A stretch of DNA of 64,000 bases from Elusimicrobiota bacterium (GTDB lineage: Bacteria > Elusimicrobiota > Elusimicrobia > UBA1565), in contig JACPXC010000059.1 in the NCBI GenBank assembly GCA_016196755.1, positions 210,111 to 274,110 on the forward strand. The letters are read 5' to 3'. Below, piece by piece: positions 1 to 8,988 of this stretch (position 1 is its first letter; each line of letters starts with the position of its first letter). The notes under the pieces are model-generated. The model worked only from the letters and a program-made list of their open reading frames with translations, did no database searches and was not told where the DNA came from. The position numbers and the translations under genes were made by a program.

Positions 1-3000
1 AAGAGCTGGATCCAGCCGCGGTTGGTCAGCTGGGAGGCGAGATACATGAGCCCCGCCGCCGCCAGGGCCGCCGCGCCGGCGGCGAGCAGACTGCCGGGCA
101 TGAGGCCCGTGTAGACCCAGACCGAGGCCAGGGCCGCCACGCCGGCCTGGATGAGGCGCGCCGCGGGGAGGCTGCCGATGAACGGCAGGCGCACCTCGGG
201 GAGCTTGGTCTGCGCCGCGTTGGCGATCATGTTCCCGAAGAACAAGGCACCCAGGAACTGGCCGGTCAAGAGGTGCTTGTCGGCCGCCCCGCCCAGCGCC
301 TCGGCGATGCGCGGGATGCCGAAGTACTGCAGGGGATACATGAGAAGGGCGGCCAGGGCGACGTAGAGCATGGCCATGCCGAGCTTGCGCTTGCTGGCGC
401 CGAGCTCCGAGCTCGCGGCCTCGCTGGCCTCCTCCAGCTCGTTGACCTTCGCCTCCCAACCTTCGGCCTTCTCGGCGCTCAGGCGCTCGATCTCGGTCAT
501 GTTGGCCGCGGCCTTGGCTTCCAGCCCCTTCTCGGACGCCGAGAGCTCGCGCGCGCCCCACAGGCCGCGGAAGCTGTCGGTCTGGGCGATCCACCAGAGC
601 AGGGCCAGGGTGATCGGGATCGGCGAGCCGAGAAACGGATACGAAGCGACGGCCCCGGCCACCAGCGCCGCTTCCTTCCAATAGCTCCTGATGAAGCTGA
701 CGGCGGCCCAGGGCTGGGCGGCCAGCTTCTCGGCCGCGGGACCCGCGGGCTCGAGCTCGACCTGGGCCTCGAGGACGGCCTGGGTGTGCGCGTCGAGCTC
801 CCGCCGCAGGCTGGCGGTCTGGGCGCGCATCCGCCAGCCGTTCCAGGACAGCAGGCCCTCCGCGGCGATCTGGGCCTCGAGGGTCTCGAGCGCGGTCTGC
901 GCCTTGCGCGCGGCCTGCTCTTCGGCGCCGATCGTCTTGGCGAGGTCCTTGGCGCGCTTGTCCATGTCGGCGGCCAAGCTCGCCCGCTCCTTGGCGGAGG
1001 CCGCGTCGGTCTTGCCCTCGAGCTCGGCGACGCGCTCACGCATGGCGTCGAGGGTCTTGGGCAGCGGCGAGACGTTCGGCACCGTGAAGTAGATGATCGG
1101 CAGGATCAGGAAGACGTGCAGGGCCGCGGAGATGTAGAACGGCGCGAAGATCCAGCCGGCCGACGCCCAGCCGCCCACGTAGGCCCCGACGCCGAGGATG
1201 AGGTTGAGGCCCACCTGGAGCGCCAGGTAGTTCATCCAGGCCAGGCCGTTGAAGGTGCCCAGATGCTTGCCGGCCATGCGCCGGATGAAGGCGCCCTCGG
1301 TGGTCATGATCGAGGACAAAAGCCAGCCGTTGCCGATCGAGCCGAGCAGCAGGGTCCAGAAGTTCATGACGCCGAAGAACGCGAAGAGCGGCATGTCGAA
1401 GGCCAGGACGGCCTTGATGACGGTGTTGAGGATCATCGCGTTGCGCGGCGAGAGCCGGTCGACGATGAGGCCGTTGAGCGGCCCGGTGGCGATCGCGGCG
1501 AGGGGGCCGAGCGCCATGAGCGCGCCGAGGGTGGCCCAACCGACGACCGGGGCGGCCACGAAGGGATAGGCCACCGAGGTCAGGATGAAGCCGGTGATCG
1601 AGATGGTGCGCGAGGAGAAGAGCCCGACCGCGGCCTTCTTGTCGAAGCCGCTCGGGAGCTCCTTGGCCAGCGCGGCCTGGATCTCCATCGACGCGGTCTC
1701 GCCCTGGCTCGGCCAGACGAAGATGTTCTGGATGCGCGGGTCGGCCTTGCCGCCCACGGCCAGCGCCAGGGCGCCGGGGGCGCCCTTGGCAAAGCCCATG
1801 TCGGCGTTGTGCGAGTCGAAGAACTGGTCGCCGACCAAGAGGGTCTTGGCCGAGGGGATGGGCCGCGCGGGCAGGAGCTGGAGGATGCCCCAGACCTTTT
1901 GCGCCCAGCTGGCCGGCAGGCCCCAGGCCAGGAGGTCGCGCATCTGCTCGAAGGCGCGGCGGTTGGCGCGCACGGGCTTGACCCCGATCGACTTGTCGAT
2001 CTTCGAGAGCATGATGTAGGGCGCGTCGGTGGGGGACTTCGGGGTGCGGCCTAGGACGTCGATCTTAAGGCCGCGCTTGGCTAGCTCGGCCTGCATCAGG
2101 GCGGCGGCCTCCTTGGCCTGGGCCAGGGTCAGCCCGATGGGCAGGAACTTCGCGTAGCCGTAGGCGGAGAGGTCCTCGAGCTTGCCGTTGAACTCCTGTG
2201 AACCGTATCTTTCCGCGACGACGGCCTTGGCCTCGTTGATGGCGGCCTTCTCGGCGTCGGTCCAGGACACCTTCTCCTCGTAGACGAGGTGGAGCTGGCC
2301 GTCGCGGCCGGACATCTGGATGCGCGTGCCGCGGTCGGAGACCACGGTGATGGCGGACTTCTCCTCGGCGGTCATCTCCGCGATCGAGCGCGTGACGGTG
2401 TCGTCCTCCTTCTTGCCCTCGGCCAAAAGCGCGGGGCGGTCGGTGTGGATGACGGTCTCGATGCCGGCGTCGGCCACCGCCTTGAGGCTGGCGGCGTTCG
2501 CGCGGCTCAAGGGCTTCTTGTAGCCCTGGAGCGTGTCGTCGTAGTCGGTGATGTAGAGCTCGGGCTTGTCGGCGGCGAGCTTGGAGAGCACCTGGTCGGC
2601 GTGGGCGCGGCTCATCGCGCGCAGGGAGCGGACCTCGCCGAAGGTCTCGGCCAGGGCCTTGAGGCCGGCGCGGTGGACCTCGTAGTCGGCGGCGCCGCCC
2701 TCGGGGTTGGCCTCGGAGATGCGGATGAGCGCGGCCTTGGCTTCATCGCCGCCCTGCTTGGCGACGGCCGACACGGCCTGGACGCGCTCGGCCTCGGACT
2801 TCGCGGAGTCCTTGGCGATCCCCTCGTAGTCGACGGCGACCGGGGCGCTGAGGCCGGAGGACTGCGGGGCGGGGCGCGATGAGTCGTCGGAGGTGACGCC
2901 GTTGAGGAAGCCGGCGGCGATGTTGCGGCTGCCGGTGAAGAAGGAATCGAGGAAAGACGCGGCGCCGGAGCGGCCCGCGCTCTGGAGGCCCTTCGCGCCG

Positions 3001-3473
3001 GCCTCGAGCGTGCCCTTCGCGGTGATCGGGGCGGCGGGCTTGGATTCTGAGGCGAAAACGTTCAGGACCGCGGCCTTATTAGAGGAAGCGGGGGCGGCAG
3101 CCGGCGCTGCAGGCGCGGCCCCGGCGGCGAAAGCGTTGGGCGCGACAGGGGCGGCGGCGGGCGCGACGCCGACGGCAATCGCGTTGGGGACGGCGGCGGG
3201 AACCACGGCGTTCACGGTCGGCAGGGCGGTCGTGGGCAGGGCCGAACCCAGCGTCAGCAAGGACGGTCCGGAGAGCCGCGGGGCGACGGACGGGGCCAGG
3301 GCCGGGACGACGCCGACGGGAGAGGTGGGGACGACGCGCCCGGCGGCGGCATTGCCGGCGATGACCTGGGCGACAGCGTTGGTGGCCAGCGGGCCCGGGG
3401 AGACTAGCAGCAGCGCGGCCGAGAGGCCGGCGGCGACGGGTCTAGTCAGTTTTTCGCGGGTCGATAAGGTCAT
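1..3473 (-). CDS. HAD phosphatase-like domain fused to MFS-type membrane domain (partial)
   Basis: The gene runs off the left edge; about 1157 codons are visible. The ATG follows a GGAGG site by four bases, with a TACAAT -10 box at 3496-3501. Residues 1-35 look like a signal peptide or signal anchor, and about 40-130 are Ala/Pro/Val-rich. A HAD domain follows: motif I DYDDTL at 310-315, a motif II Thr near 344, and motif IV GDQFFD at 548-553. From about residue 628 there are membrane helices with an MFS motif-A-like loop (D672 region, VDRLSPR). Predicted coiled coils lie near 805-910 and 978-1022 between later helices. The HAD motifs look catalytically complete. The substrate of either half is unknown. 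The ordinary MFS orientation needs the HAD domain in the cytoplasm, which conflicts with a cleaved signal peptide. Confidence 0.8.
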   Translation of the reverse strand, partial: MTLSTREKLTRPVAAGLSAALLLVSPGPLATNAVAQVIAGNAAAGRVVPTSPVGVVPALAPSVAPRLSGPSLLTLGSALPTTALPTVNAVVPAAVPNAIAVGVAPAAAPVAPNAFAAGAAPAAPAAAPASSNKAAVLNVFASESKPAAPITAKGTLEAGAKGLQSAGRSGAASFLDSFFTGSRNIAAGFLNGVTSDDSSRPAPQSSGLSAPVAVDYEGIAKDSAKSEAERVQAVSAVAKQGGDEAKAALIRISEANPEGGAADYEVHRAGLKALAETFGEVRSLRAMSRAHADQVLSKLAADKPELYITDYDDTLQGYKKPLSRANAASLKAVADAGIETVIHTDRPALLAEGKKEDDTVTRSIAEMTAEEKSAITVVSDRGTRIQMSGRDGQLHLVYEEKVSWTDAEKAAINEAKAVVAERYGSQEFNGKLEDLSAYGYAKFLPIGLTLAQAKEAAALMQAELAKRGLKIDVLGRTPKSPTDAPYIMLSKIDKSIGVKPVRANRRAFEQMRDLLAWGLPASWAQKVWGILQLLPARPIPSAKTLLVGDQFFDSHNADMGFAKGAPGALALAVGGKADPRIQNIFVWPSQGETASMEIQAALAKELPSGFDKKAAVGLFSSRTISITGFILTSVAYPFVAAPVVGWATLGALMALGPLAAIATGPLNGLIVDRLSPRNAMILNTVIKAVLAFDMPLFAFFGVMNFWTLLLGSIGNGWLLSSIMTTEGAFIRRMAGKHLGTFNGLAWMNYLALQVGLNLILGVGAYVGGWASAGWIFAPFYISAALHVFLILPIIYFTVPNVSPLPKTLDAMRERVAELEGKTDAASAKERASLAADMDKRAKDLAKTIGAEEQAARKAQTALETLEAQIAAEGLLSWNGWRMRAQTASLRRELDAHTQAVLEAQVELEPAGPAAEKLAAQPWAAVSFIRSYWKEAALVAGAVASYPFLGSPIPITLALLWWIAQTDSFRGLWGARELSASEKGLEAKAAANMTEIERLSAEKAEGWEAKVNELEEASEAASSELGASKRKLGMAMLYVALAALLMYPLQYFGIPRIAEALGGAADKHLLTGQFLGALFFGNMIANAAQTKLPEVRLPFIGSLPAARLIQAGVAALASVWVYTGLMPGSLLAAGAAALAAAGLMYLASQLTNRGWIQL

Positions 3474-3646
3474 GCCACCTCCAGAGTGGTGCCTCATTGT
3501 AGCCGCGGCCATGACTTTTAACTTGGGTCCGGGGGGGCCCCGGTGCCAGGGATTAAGACCTGCCCGGGCTGGGACTTTTCGGAACGGGTGCCGGACTTAA
3601 GGTCCTAGATTGCCGGTCGGAGCCCGGTCGATAGGTCGCTCGCCGG

Positions 3647-4837
3647 CTAACGCGGCCCGACGACGGGAATGGACTTGCCTTTCGCGCCGAGGAACGTCAC
3701 CGTCCCGCTATCCGGACGCCAATACCGGCGGTCGGCCAGCACGGCTACAGCCAGGCCCCCGTCGGTGAGCGACAGCGCCTCGGCGTAGAGGGTCGAAGCG
3801 CGCAGCAGGAAGAGTTCCCGACCGCGCCGGATGAGATGGGCGCCGTCCATGACCAGCGGGAAGCCTCCGTCCGCGTAGCCGGTGCGCACGGCCAACAGGG
3901 CTATGGAGCCGGTCCGCGGGTCCCAGACCATGTCGAATCGCCCGTTCGTGTTGCGTACGGAGCCGGCGTAATGGCGCCCATCCTCCGCGGCGGGACCTCC
4001 GACCACGGCTGGGCTGGGCGAAAACGGGGCGCCGTCCGCGGCGCGCTCGAACGGGACGATGCGGGGCGCGGCGTCCTCCGCGGGCGCCCGCGCCGCGAAG
4101 ACGGCGCCCGGTACCTCCTCGGCGAACTCGAGCTCGACCTGATACGGCCCGTCCACGGCCCGCACCAGAAAGAGGACGGCCTCGGGCCGCATGCGCGCGG
4201 CGCCCTCCTCGCCTACCGCCCACCACGGTCCGTCGAGAAAGGCCGGCTCGTCGCCGCGCAGCTCGCCTGCCGGCACCCGGACCGGAGCGAGCCAAGAACC
4301 GAGCGCGCCCCGCGGCGACGGCGGCGGACGGCCGTGCTCGGCTTGCGACTTGAGCTCCTTGAACCTGACGCGCACGGGTCCGGGAAGGGCGAGGAAGAGC
4401 GGCTCGTCCATGGTCCGAAAAGAGGCCAGCGTGACCCGCTTAGGGGCCGAGAAAGGATGGAGCGGCGGAGGCGAGGACATCGTCGCTGACGCCAGGCTCC
4501 CGCGGGGCCGGACCAGCGCCCGACAGCATGAGCCGTTCTCGCCCGTGCAGCCTTCCTCCTCGTGCAGGTCGACGTCCCAGGCGCCCGCCCCCGCGCTCCA
4601 GCGCAGACGCTCGCAGACCTCGTTGTAGCGCCCGTCGACGAGCCCCGCCGCCAGGCTATGGAGCAGGTCCGCGGACGCGCCATCGACGGGCCGCACGAGG
4701 CGATGCGCCTCCGCCACGCTGGAAGGGAACCGGGCGACCGCCTTCTCCTTGGGCGGAGACTCGTGGCGGCCGCAGGCGGCCGACAGGCAGCCCAGGAGCA
4801 GGACCCCCTTCAGCGTTTGAGCAATGCCTTGGCCCAA
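3647..4837 (-). CDS. Putative lipoprotein of unknown function
   Basis: I do not recognise this protein of about 397 residues. The start is uncertain. A TTG at 4837 gives a short basic n-region, a hydrophobic stretch and a Cys-containing segment (LLLGC or LSAAC) that resembles a lipobox. It would overlap the end of the FixH-like gene by 28 bases. An in-frame reading continues further upstream but runs antiparallel to plausible protein. The rest is mostly hydrophilic and beta-rich in appearance, with a Cys cluster (CTGENGSCC) near residue 90. It is the last gene of a leftward run whose upstream members look like metal/redox maturation genes, so an envelope role is possible but not shown. Confidence 0.55.
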   Translation of the reverse strand: MGQGIAQTLKGVLLLGCLSAACGRHESPPKEKAVARFPSSVAEAHRLVRPVDGASADLLHSLAAGLVDGRYNEVCERLRWSAGAGAWDVDLHEEEGCTGENGSCCRALVRPRGSLASATMSSPPPLHPFSAPKRVTLASFRTMDEPLFLALPGPVRVRFKELKSQAEHGRPPPSPRGALGSWLAPVRVPAGELRGDEPAFLDGPWWAVGEEGAARMRPEAVLFLVRAVDGPYQVELEFAEEVPGAVFAARAPAEDAAPRIVPFERAADGAPFSPSPAVVGGPAAEDGRHYAGSVRNTNGRFDMVWDPRTGSIALLAVRTGYADGGFPLVMDGAHLIRRGRELFLLRASTLYAEALSLTDGGLAVAVLADRRYWRPDSGTVTFLGAKGKSIPVVGPR

Positions 4838-5280
4838 AGCCCACCCACCCCCAAGAACGGCAGCATGTAGAACCACATCCCCGCCTTGCCCAGGTCCGGG
4901 GGCGTCACGTCGACGTCCTCGCGGAGTTCCCCCGCTCCGCGCGAGCCCTTGAGCGCCACGCGGACCTTCCAGCGCTCCTCGGCGTCGAACTCGGGCCGCG
5001 CCACGAAGCGCAGGCCGTCCTTGGTCGTCTCGCTCCACCCCTCCCAGCGCGCCTCGGGCAGGCGCCCCGAGGCCGGCTGGACGAAGAGCTCGACCGTCGT
5101 GTCGTCGGCGGGGCCGGCCTTGTCGACCAAGATGAAGAAGGTGCCCGTCCCCACGTCGGGGTCGCCCCAGAGCGAGACCGTGTAAGGCCCCGCCTTCTGA
5201 TCGACCAGGATGGCGTACGGCGGGCCTTCATGCGCGGCGGCGGCCGAAGACAGCAGGAGCGTCAGGAGCAGGGCCCTCAT
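4810..5280 (-). CDS. Secreted/membrane FixH-like protein, mature N-terminus possibly His
   Basis: A 156-residue protein. The ATG at 5280 overlaps the stop of the upstream iron-sulfur gene as ATGA, which indicates translational coupling. A signal peptide of about 16 residues ends in SAAAA and is followed directly by HEGPPY. If cleaved there, the mature protein would begin with histidine, as in known N-terminal-His copper proteins. The central region looks like a small beta-sandwich of the FixH/YtkA kind, and one transmembrane helix lies at the C-terminus (MWFYMLPFLGVGGLW). FixH-like proteins accompany FixG/CcoG-type proteins in cytochrome oxidase and copper-site assembly. The copper role here is inferred from context and the predicted N-terminus. 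Confidence 0.6.
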   Translation of the reverse strand: MRALLLTLLLSSAAAAHEGPPYAILVDQKAGPYTVSLWGDPDVGTGTFFILVDKAGPADDTTVELFVQPASGRLPEARWEGWSETTKDGLRFVARPEFDAEERWKVRVALKGSRGAGELREDVDVTPPDLGKAGMWFYMLPFLGVGGLWAKALLKR

Positions 5281-6608
5281 CCCACCGCCACGCCGCGCAT
5301 CGCCATCGGCTGGGACAGCACCCAGGCCCCGGCCCCCCACAAGACGGCGCAGACCAGCAGCCAGGGCCAGGAGGCCTTGAGCCCCTGACCCTGCCGCCAG
5401 GCCGCCGCCAGGGAACCGACCAGCCCCAGCGCCAGAACGCCCTGCCCGATCCCCTGCGCCGCCATCGGCGAGAGCCCGCCCAGCCCCCAGAGCGGCCGGC
5501 CCAGGAACTCGAAGCCGGACAGGTCCTCGACCACGGCTTGCACGGCCGGGACCAAGGTGCCCGCCCCGGTCAGGAAGTGGAAGCCATAGTGCGCCGTCCA
5601 GACCCCGAGACCCAGCGGTATGAGCGCGGGCGAAAAGCGCAGCGCCGTCTTCACCAAGGGCTCGGAGCCGCGCGAGAGGGCCGCCGCGCCCAGGAGCACG
5701 GCCGCCGGAAGCAGGACCAGGCCGACGGTGAACATCACCGTCAGCGTCAGAGTCTCGGACCTCAGCCCGAACGACAGGCGCTCGGCCAGCGCGAAGGCCG
5801 GGGCCGTCATCGCGTAGGCGTTGAGCAAGGCGCCGAACAGGAACACGACCGAGAGCGCCGCCAGGTCGGGCCGCTCGGACGGCCGTCCCACCCCCGAGCG
5901 CCAGCGGTCGTCGACGAGTTCGGCCCCCGGCATGCGCAGGACGAGGCCGGCGTTGTCCTCCGGGCAGGCCGCCACGCAGTCCATGCAGAAGGTGCAGTCC
6001 ATATTGCCGACCTTGCGCGGCAGGAACAGCCCGGTCTCGCAGCCGCGCAAGGTGACGTTCCCCCCCTCATCGCGCCGGCCGCGCAGGCAGTCCTTGGTCC
6101 GGCAGGAGGCGCAGACCGAGAGGTCCTTGGCGGCCACCTCAAAGGGCGAGAGCGCCGCGCCCGCGAAGTTGAACTGGCCCAAGGGACAGAGCCATTTGCA
6201 GAACGGCGCGCCCTTGAAGTTGACGTCGACGAGGATCGCCCCGGCGAAATAGGCCAGGATGAGCCCCGCGGTGGCCGGCGGCGAGGACCACAGGGCGCAG
6301 CGCTCATAGACGAATAGCACCAAGGCGAAGAGCAGGAGCGCCGGGGCCTTGCTCCTCCAGGCCCGCGGCCAGCGCCGGACCGGCGCGGACAGCTTCCGCG
6401 CTAAGTCCCGCGCCAGCGTGAACGGGCAGGCCAGGCAGAAGGCGTTCCCGAAGGCCAAAAGCGCCAGCACCAGAAGCCCCCGGGTATGCACCCAGACCGC
6501 CAAGGTCGCCAGGTTCCGAGGCGCGAAGTCGGGGCCGAAAAAACCATGAAGGACGAGCACCCCGGCCAGGAGCAGGCTGCCCGCCTGCAGAAAGCGCCGC
6601 CAGGTCAC
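5277..6608 (-). CDS. Polytopic 4Fe-4S membrane protein, FixG/NapH/CcoG-like
   Basis: A 443-residue membrane protein. GTG at 6608 is chosen because it overlaps the preceding stop as GTGA; an earlier in-frame ATG would overlap far into the upstream gene. Several hydrophobic helices carry paired cysteines (C58/C61 followed by Pro; C137/C141 followed by Pro). A Cys group at 166/169/174/190 comes next, then a classical ferredoxin motif CxxCxxCxxxCP at 205-215. C-terminal helices complete the protein. CcoG-type homologues reduce Cu(II) or pass electrons through the membrane in oxidase or reductase assembly. The flanking FixH-like and YtkA-like genes support that group of functions, but the exact partner is unknown. 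Confidence 0.75.
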   Translation of the reverse strand: MTWRRFLQAGSLLLAGVLVLHGFFGPDFAPRNLATLAVWVHTRGLLVLALLAFGNAFCLACPFTLARDLARKLSAPVRRWPRAWRSKAPALLLFALVLFVYERCALWSSPPATAGLILAYFAGAILVDVNFKGAPFCKWLCPLGQFNFAGAALSPFEVAAKDLSVCASCRTKDCLRGRRDEGGNVTLRGCETGLFLPRKVGNMDCTFCMDCVAACPEDNAGLVLRMPGAELVDDRWRSGVGRPSERPDLAALSVVFLFGALLNAYAMTAPAFALAERLSFGLRSETLTLTVMFTVGLVLLPAAVLLGAAALSRGSEPLVKTALRFSPALIPLGLGVWTAHYGFHFLTGAGTLVPAVQAVVEDLSGFEFLGRPLWGLGGLSPMAAQGIGQGVLALGLVGSLAAAWRQGQGLKASWPWLLVCAVLWGAGAWVLSQPMAMRGVAVG

Positions 6609-6976
6609 GGGACGCTGACCCGGTCTTGACGCTCGGCGCGCCGGCCGTCGTCCCAGCGCGCGTCGAAGAACACCGTCCATTCGCCCGACATCGTCCAGGT
6701 CAGGCTGGCCTCATAGCGGCCGGGCGCGGTCTCGGAGGCCTTGGCCACCAGGGGATCCATGCCGGGATGCGACATATCGGCCGTGAAGACCGCCTCGGCG
6801 CCGGGGGGTGCCGTCACCGCCACGACGCTGGGCTTGTTGTACCCCGGCGTCCCCTGGAGCGCGAAGCGGGTGTCGACCCCCGCGCCGGACCGCTTGCAGG
6901 CCGCGGCGGCCAGGACGAGCGCCGCCGCCGCTAGGCGTGCTGCGCCGCGTGGGAATGGTGCCAGGCGCAGGAGCAT
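6605..6976 (-). CDS. YtkA/FixH-like domain lipoprotein
   Basis: A 123-residue protein starting at the ATG at 6976 and overlapping the end of the upstream membrane protein by 46 bases. The N-terminus has a basic segment, an Ala/Leu-rich helix and a lipobox ending AAAAC, so it is probably a lipoprotein anchored outside the inner membrane. The C-terminal 85 residues fit the YtkA-like pattern: a Met-rich AVFTADMSHPGM stretch, then the typical GRYEASLTWTMSGEWTVFF ending. The same family includes FixH and some periplasmic copper-binding proteins; Met and His in the loop are suggestive. It is coupled by GTGA overlap to the iron-sulfur membrane gene. Confidence 0.65.
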   Translation of the reverse strand: MLLRLAPFPRGAARLAAAALVLAAAACKRSGAGVDTRFALQGTPGYNKPSVVAVTAPPGAEAVFTADMSHPGMDPLVAKASETAPGRYEASLTWTMSGEWTVFFDARWDDGRRAERQDRVSVP

Positions 6977-7500
6977 GTCTGGGCCGAGGCGTCGGCTGGC
7001 TCGGGGAACATGTGCCAATACATCGCCACGAGCATCGGGACGAAGACCACGGCGTTGTAGAAGAGGTGCAGCTCGACGCGCGGGATCCAGAGCTGGAGCA
7101 CGCTGAGAGGCACCGGGGAGCCCAACAGGTTCTGGCCCGCGATCGCCTGGCCTTGGAGCAGGCCGTGCTCGATGTGATGCCAGAACTGGATATAGAGCGC
7201 CGCCGTCCACCACGCCTTGGACCGCCCGGTGAATCCCGGCTTGAGCAGCCACAGCCCGGCCAGCATGACCAGGGCGTAGCCGTAGTGCAGGACCTCGGAC
7301 GTGATCATCCAGGGGAACCAGAGCCCCAGCATCCCCCCGGCCTTCGGCCGCGGCCAGTGCAGGGCGTAGACCTGCCAGGCCTGGGTCAGGTGCTCGGCCC
7401 AGTGCGCCAGGACGATGAACATGAAGGCCTGGTTGGCGGGCTTGTGGAGGGGGCCGTTGAGGCGGTCCCGGAAGGAAATGGCGCAGGCACCCTGGCTCAT
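6931..7500 (-). CDS. His-rich integral membrane protein with CxC-His C-terminal tail
   Basis: A 189-residue protein of unknown family. It has about four to five hydrophobic helices with histidines inside or at the edges (AHWAEHLTQ, FWHHIEHGLL, ELHLFYNAVV). The C-terminus, AQTCSCAWHHSHAAQHA, holds a CxC pair and four histidines, the composition of a metal-binding tail. It heads the operon: the promoter TTGACA-17-TAAACT lies six bases before the ATG and there is no Shine-Dalgarno, so the message is probably leaderless. Transport or delivery of a transition metal to the downstream redox proteins is an inference from the tail and neighbours. Confidence 0.7.
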   Translation of the reverse strand: MSQGACAISFRDRLNGPLHKPANQAFMFIVLAHWAEHLTQAWQVYALHWPRPKAGGMLGLWFPWMITSEVLHYGYALVMLAGLWLLKPGFTGRSKAWWTAALYIQFWHHIEHGLLQGQAIAGQNLLGSPVPLSVLQLWIPRVELHLFYNAVVFVPMLVAMYWHMFPEPADASAQTCSCAWHHSHAAQHA

Positions 7501-7506
7501 GCTTTG

Positions 7507-7535
7507 AGTTTAGCGTCCGAGGCTCCGGCTGTCAA
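7507..7535 (-). promoter_or_regulatory. Sigma-70-type promoter giving a leaderless mRNA
   Basis: On the minus strand TTGACA (7530-7535), a 17-base spacer and TAAACT (7507-7512) are followed after six bases by the ATG at 7500. Transcription would start at or within a base or two of the start codon. Confidence 0.75.
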
Positions 7536-7546
7536 CGGCCGGCCGC

Positions 7547-7945
7547 TTAGGCGTCCCCGAGCGCCTTCACGGCCGGGGCGATCTGGTCGACGGCGATAAG
7601 GATCCGCGAGACCTGGTGTCCGAAGGCCGTGCCGTAGACGGTGGTGATGTTGACGCCGGCATCTGCCAGCTTCCGGGTGATGACGGCCAAGGCGCCGGGC
7701 TTGTCGTCGACCTCTACCGAGAGGAGACGCGTCTCCACCGAGGCGAAGCCGGCCTTGGAGAGGACGGCCGAGTGATCGCCGGCGCCTTCCAAGGCCACGC
7801 GCACGAGGCCCGAATCGTCGCGCACCTCGGAGGCGATCCCCACCATGTTGACCCCGGCTTCCGCGAACAGCTGAGCCAGGTCGGCCAAGGCGCCGGGCCG
7901 GTTGGGGAGGAAGATCGAGTACTGGGTGATGACGCTGACCTTCAT
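7547..7945 (-). CDS. Tandem ACT-domain protein
   Basis: A 132-residue protein made of two ACT domains, each with the typical N-terminal strand-helix signature (FLPNRPGALADLAQLFAEAGVN near 12 and DDKPGALAVITRKLADAGVN near 80). ACT domains bind amino acids and regulate biosynthetic enzymes. No catalytic domain is attached. The ATG overlaps the stop of the asd gene as ATGA, so it is probably co-translated and may act as a regulatory partner for aspartate-family amino acid synthesis; this pairing is inferred. Confidence 0.85.
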   Translation of the reverse strand: MKVSVITQYSIFLPNRPGALADLAQLFAEAGVNMVGIASEVRDDSGLVRVALEGAGDHSAVLSKAGFASVETRLLSVEVDDKPGALAVITRKLADAGVNITTVYGTAFGHQVSRILIAVDQIAPAVKALGDA

Positions 7946-8988
7946 GATGGCCTCCGGGGCCTGAGCCAGCCCTTCTTGAGCAGGGCCTCGGCGGTCTGGA
8001 TCGAGTTGAGGGCCGCGCCCTTGAGCAGGTTGTCGGTGACTACCCAGACCGCCAGCTCCTTGGGGGCCGCTCCGCGCCGCCAGCGCGCGGCATGGACCGC
8101 GTCCCCCCCGCCGGCCTGGAGCGGCGTGGGGTAGGCCCCGTCCTTCCAGACCGTCACTCCGGGCGCGTTCGCGGCCAGCGCCGCCGCGGCGCGCGGGGTC
8201 AGCGGGCGCGAGAGCTCCAGCCAGGCCGCCACGCTGTGGCCGCGCGCCACCGGCACGCGCACGGTGGTGGCGCTCAAGGCCAACCCGGGCGCGCCCCAGA
8301 GCTTGCGCAGCTCGTTGCGGACCTTGACCTCCTCCGAGCATTCCCCGTCGGCGTTGAAACGCCCCACCTGCGGGAAGACGTTGAAGGCGATGGTCGCCGG
8401 CAGGGCGCTGGCCTTTCCGGGGACGGGAGCGCGCAGCATGTCTGCGTCGGAAAGCGAACGAGCGCCGCGCCGCGCCTGGGCGTAGAACTCGAGCAAAGCC
8501 TCGCGGCCCGCCCCGGAGACAGCCTGATAGGACGCCATCCGCACGCGCTTGACCCCGGAGCGCCGGTGCAGGGCCGCGGCCGCCACGGCCAGGCCGGTGA
8601 TCGTGCAGTTGGGCCCCGCCACGAGCCGCTTGTCCGCCCGGAGCGCCGCGGCGTTGACCTCGGGGATGACCAGCGGCACCGCGGGGTCGAGGCGGAACGC
8701 CGCCGAGTCGTCGAGCACCCAGACGCCGCGCGCGGCCAGATCCTTGCCCCAGGCCAGGGCCACCTCGTCGGAGGAGACCAGGAAGGCCACGTCGGCCGAG
8801 CGCAGGGCCGCAGCGTCGGCGGCCGGCGCCGGGATGGCCCGGCCCTTGAAGCGCACAGCGGCGCGGGCCCGGCCCGAGCTGAAGGGCAGGAGGGCGGCGA
8901 CCGGGAAACGCCGGCGCTCGAGGCGCTCGAGCAGGACCCGTCCCACCATCCCAGTGGCCCCGACGACGGCGACGCGCAGGCCCTTCAT
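7942..8988 (-). CDS. asd: Aspartate-semialdehyde dehydrogenase
   Basis: A 348-residue enzyme reducing aspartyl phosphate to aspartate semialdehyde with NADPH, the branch point to lysine, threonine and methionine. The nucleotide-binding motif VVGATGMVG lies at residues 8-16. The catalytic Cys is C128 in AGPNCTITG, and the active-site His sits in VARGHSVA. Length fits the family. The ATG at 8988 overlaps the upstream gene's stop as ATGA. It lies between a secreted protein of unknown function and the ACT protein in one leftward operon that also contains parA and parB. Confidence 0.93.
   Translation of the reverse strand: MKGLRVAVVGATGMVGRVLLERLERRRFPVAALLPFSSGRARAAVRFKGRAIPAPAADAAALRSADVAFLVSSDEVALAWGKDLAARGVWVLDDSAAFRLDPAVPLVIPEVNAAALRADKRLVAGPNCTITGLAVAAAALHRRSGVKRVRMASYQAVSGAGREALLEFYAQARRGARSLSDADMLRAPVPGKASALPATIAFNVFPQVGRFNADGECSEEVKVRNELRKLWGAPGLALSATTVRVPVARGHSVAAWLELSRPLTPRAAAALAANAPGVTVWKDGAYPTPLQAGGGDAVHAARWRRGAAPKELAVWVVTDNLLKGAALNSIQTAEALLKKGWLRPRRPS

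Noticed and set aside
273..2054. Long open frame on the plus strand opposite the HAD-MFS gene
   Set aside because: Composition is Gly/Arg/Leu/Glu-rich with no domain; the opposite strand carries recognisable HAD and MFS motifs. GC-rich third positions leave antisense frames open.
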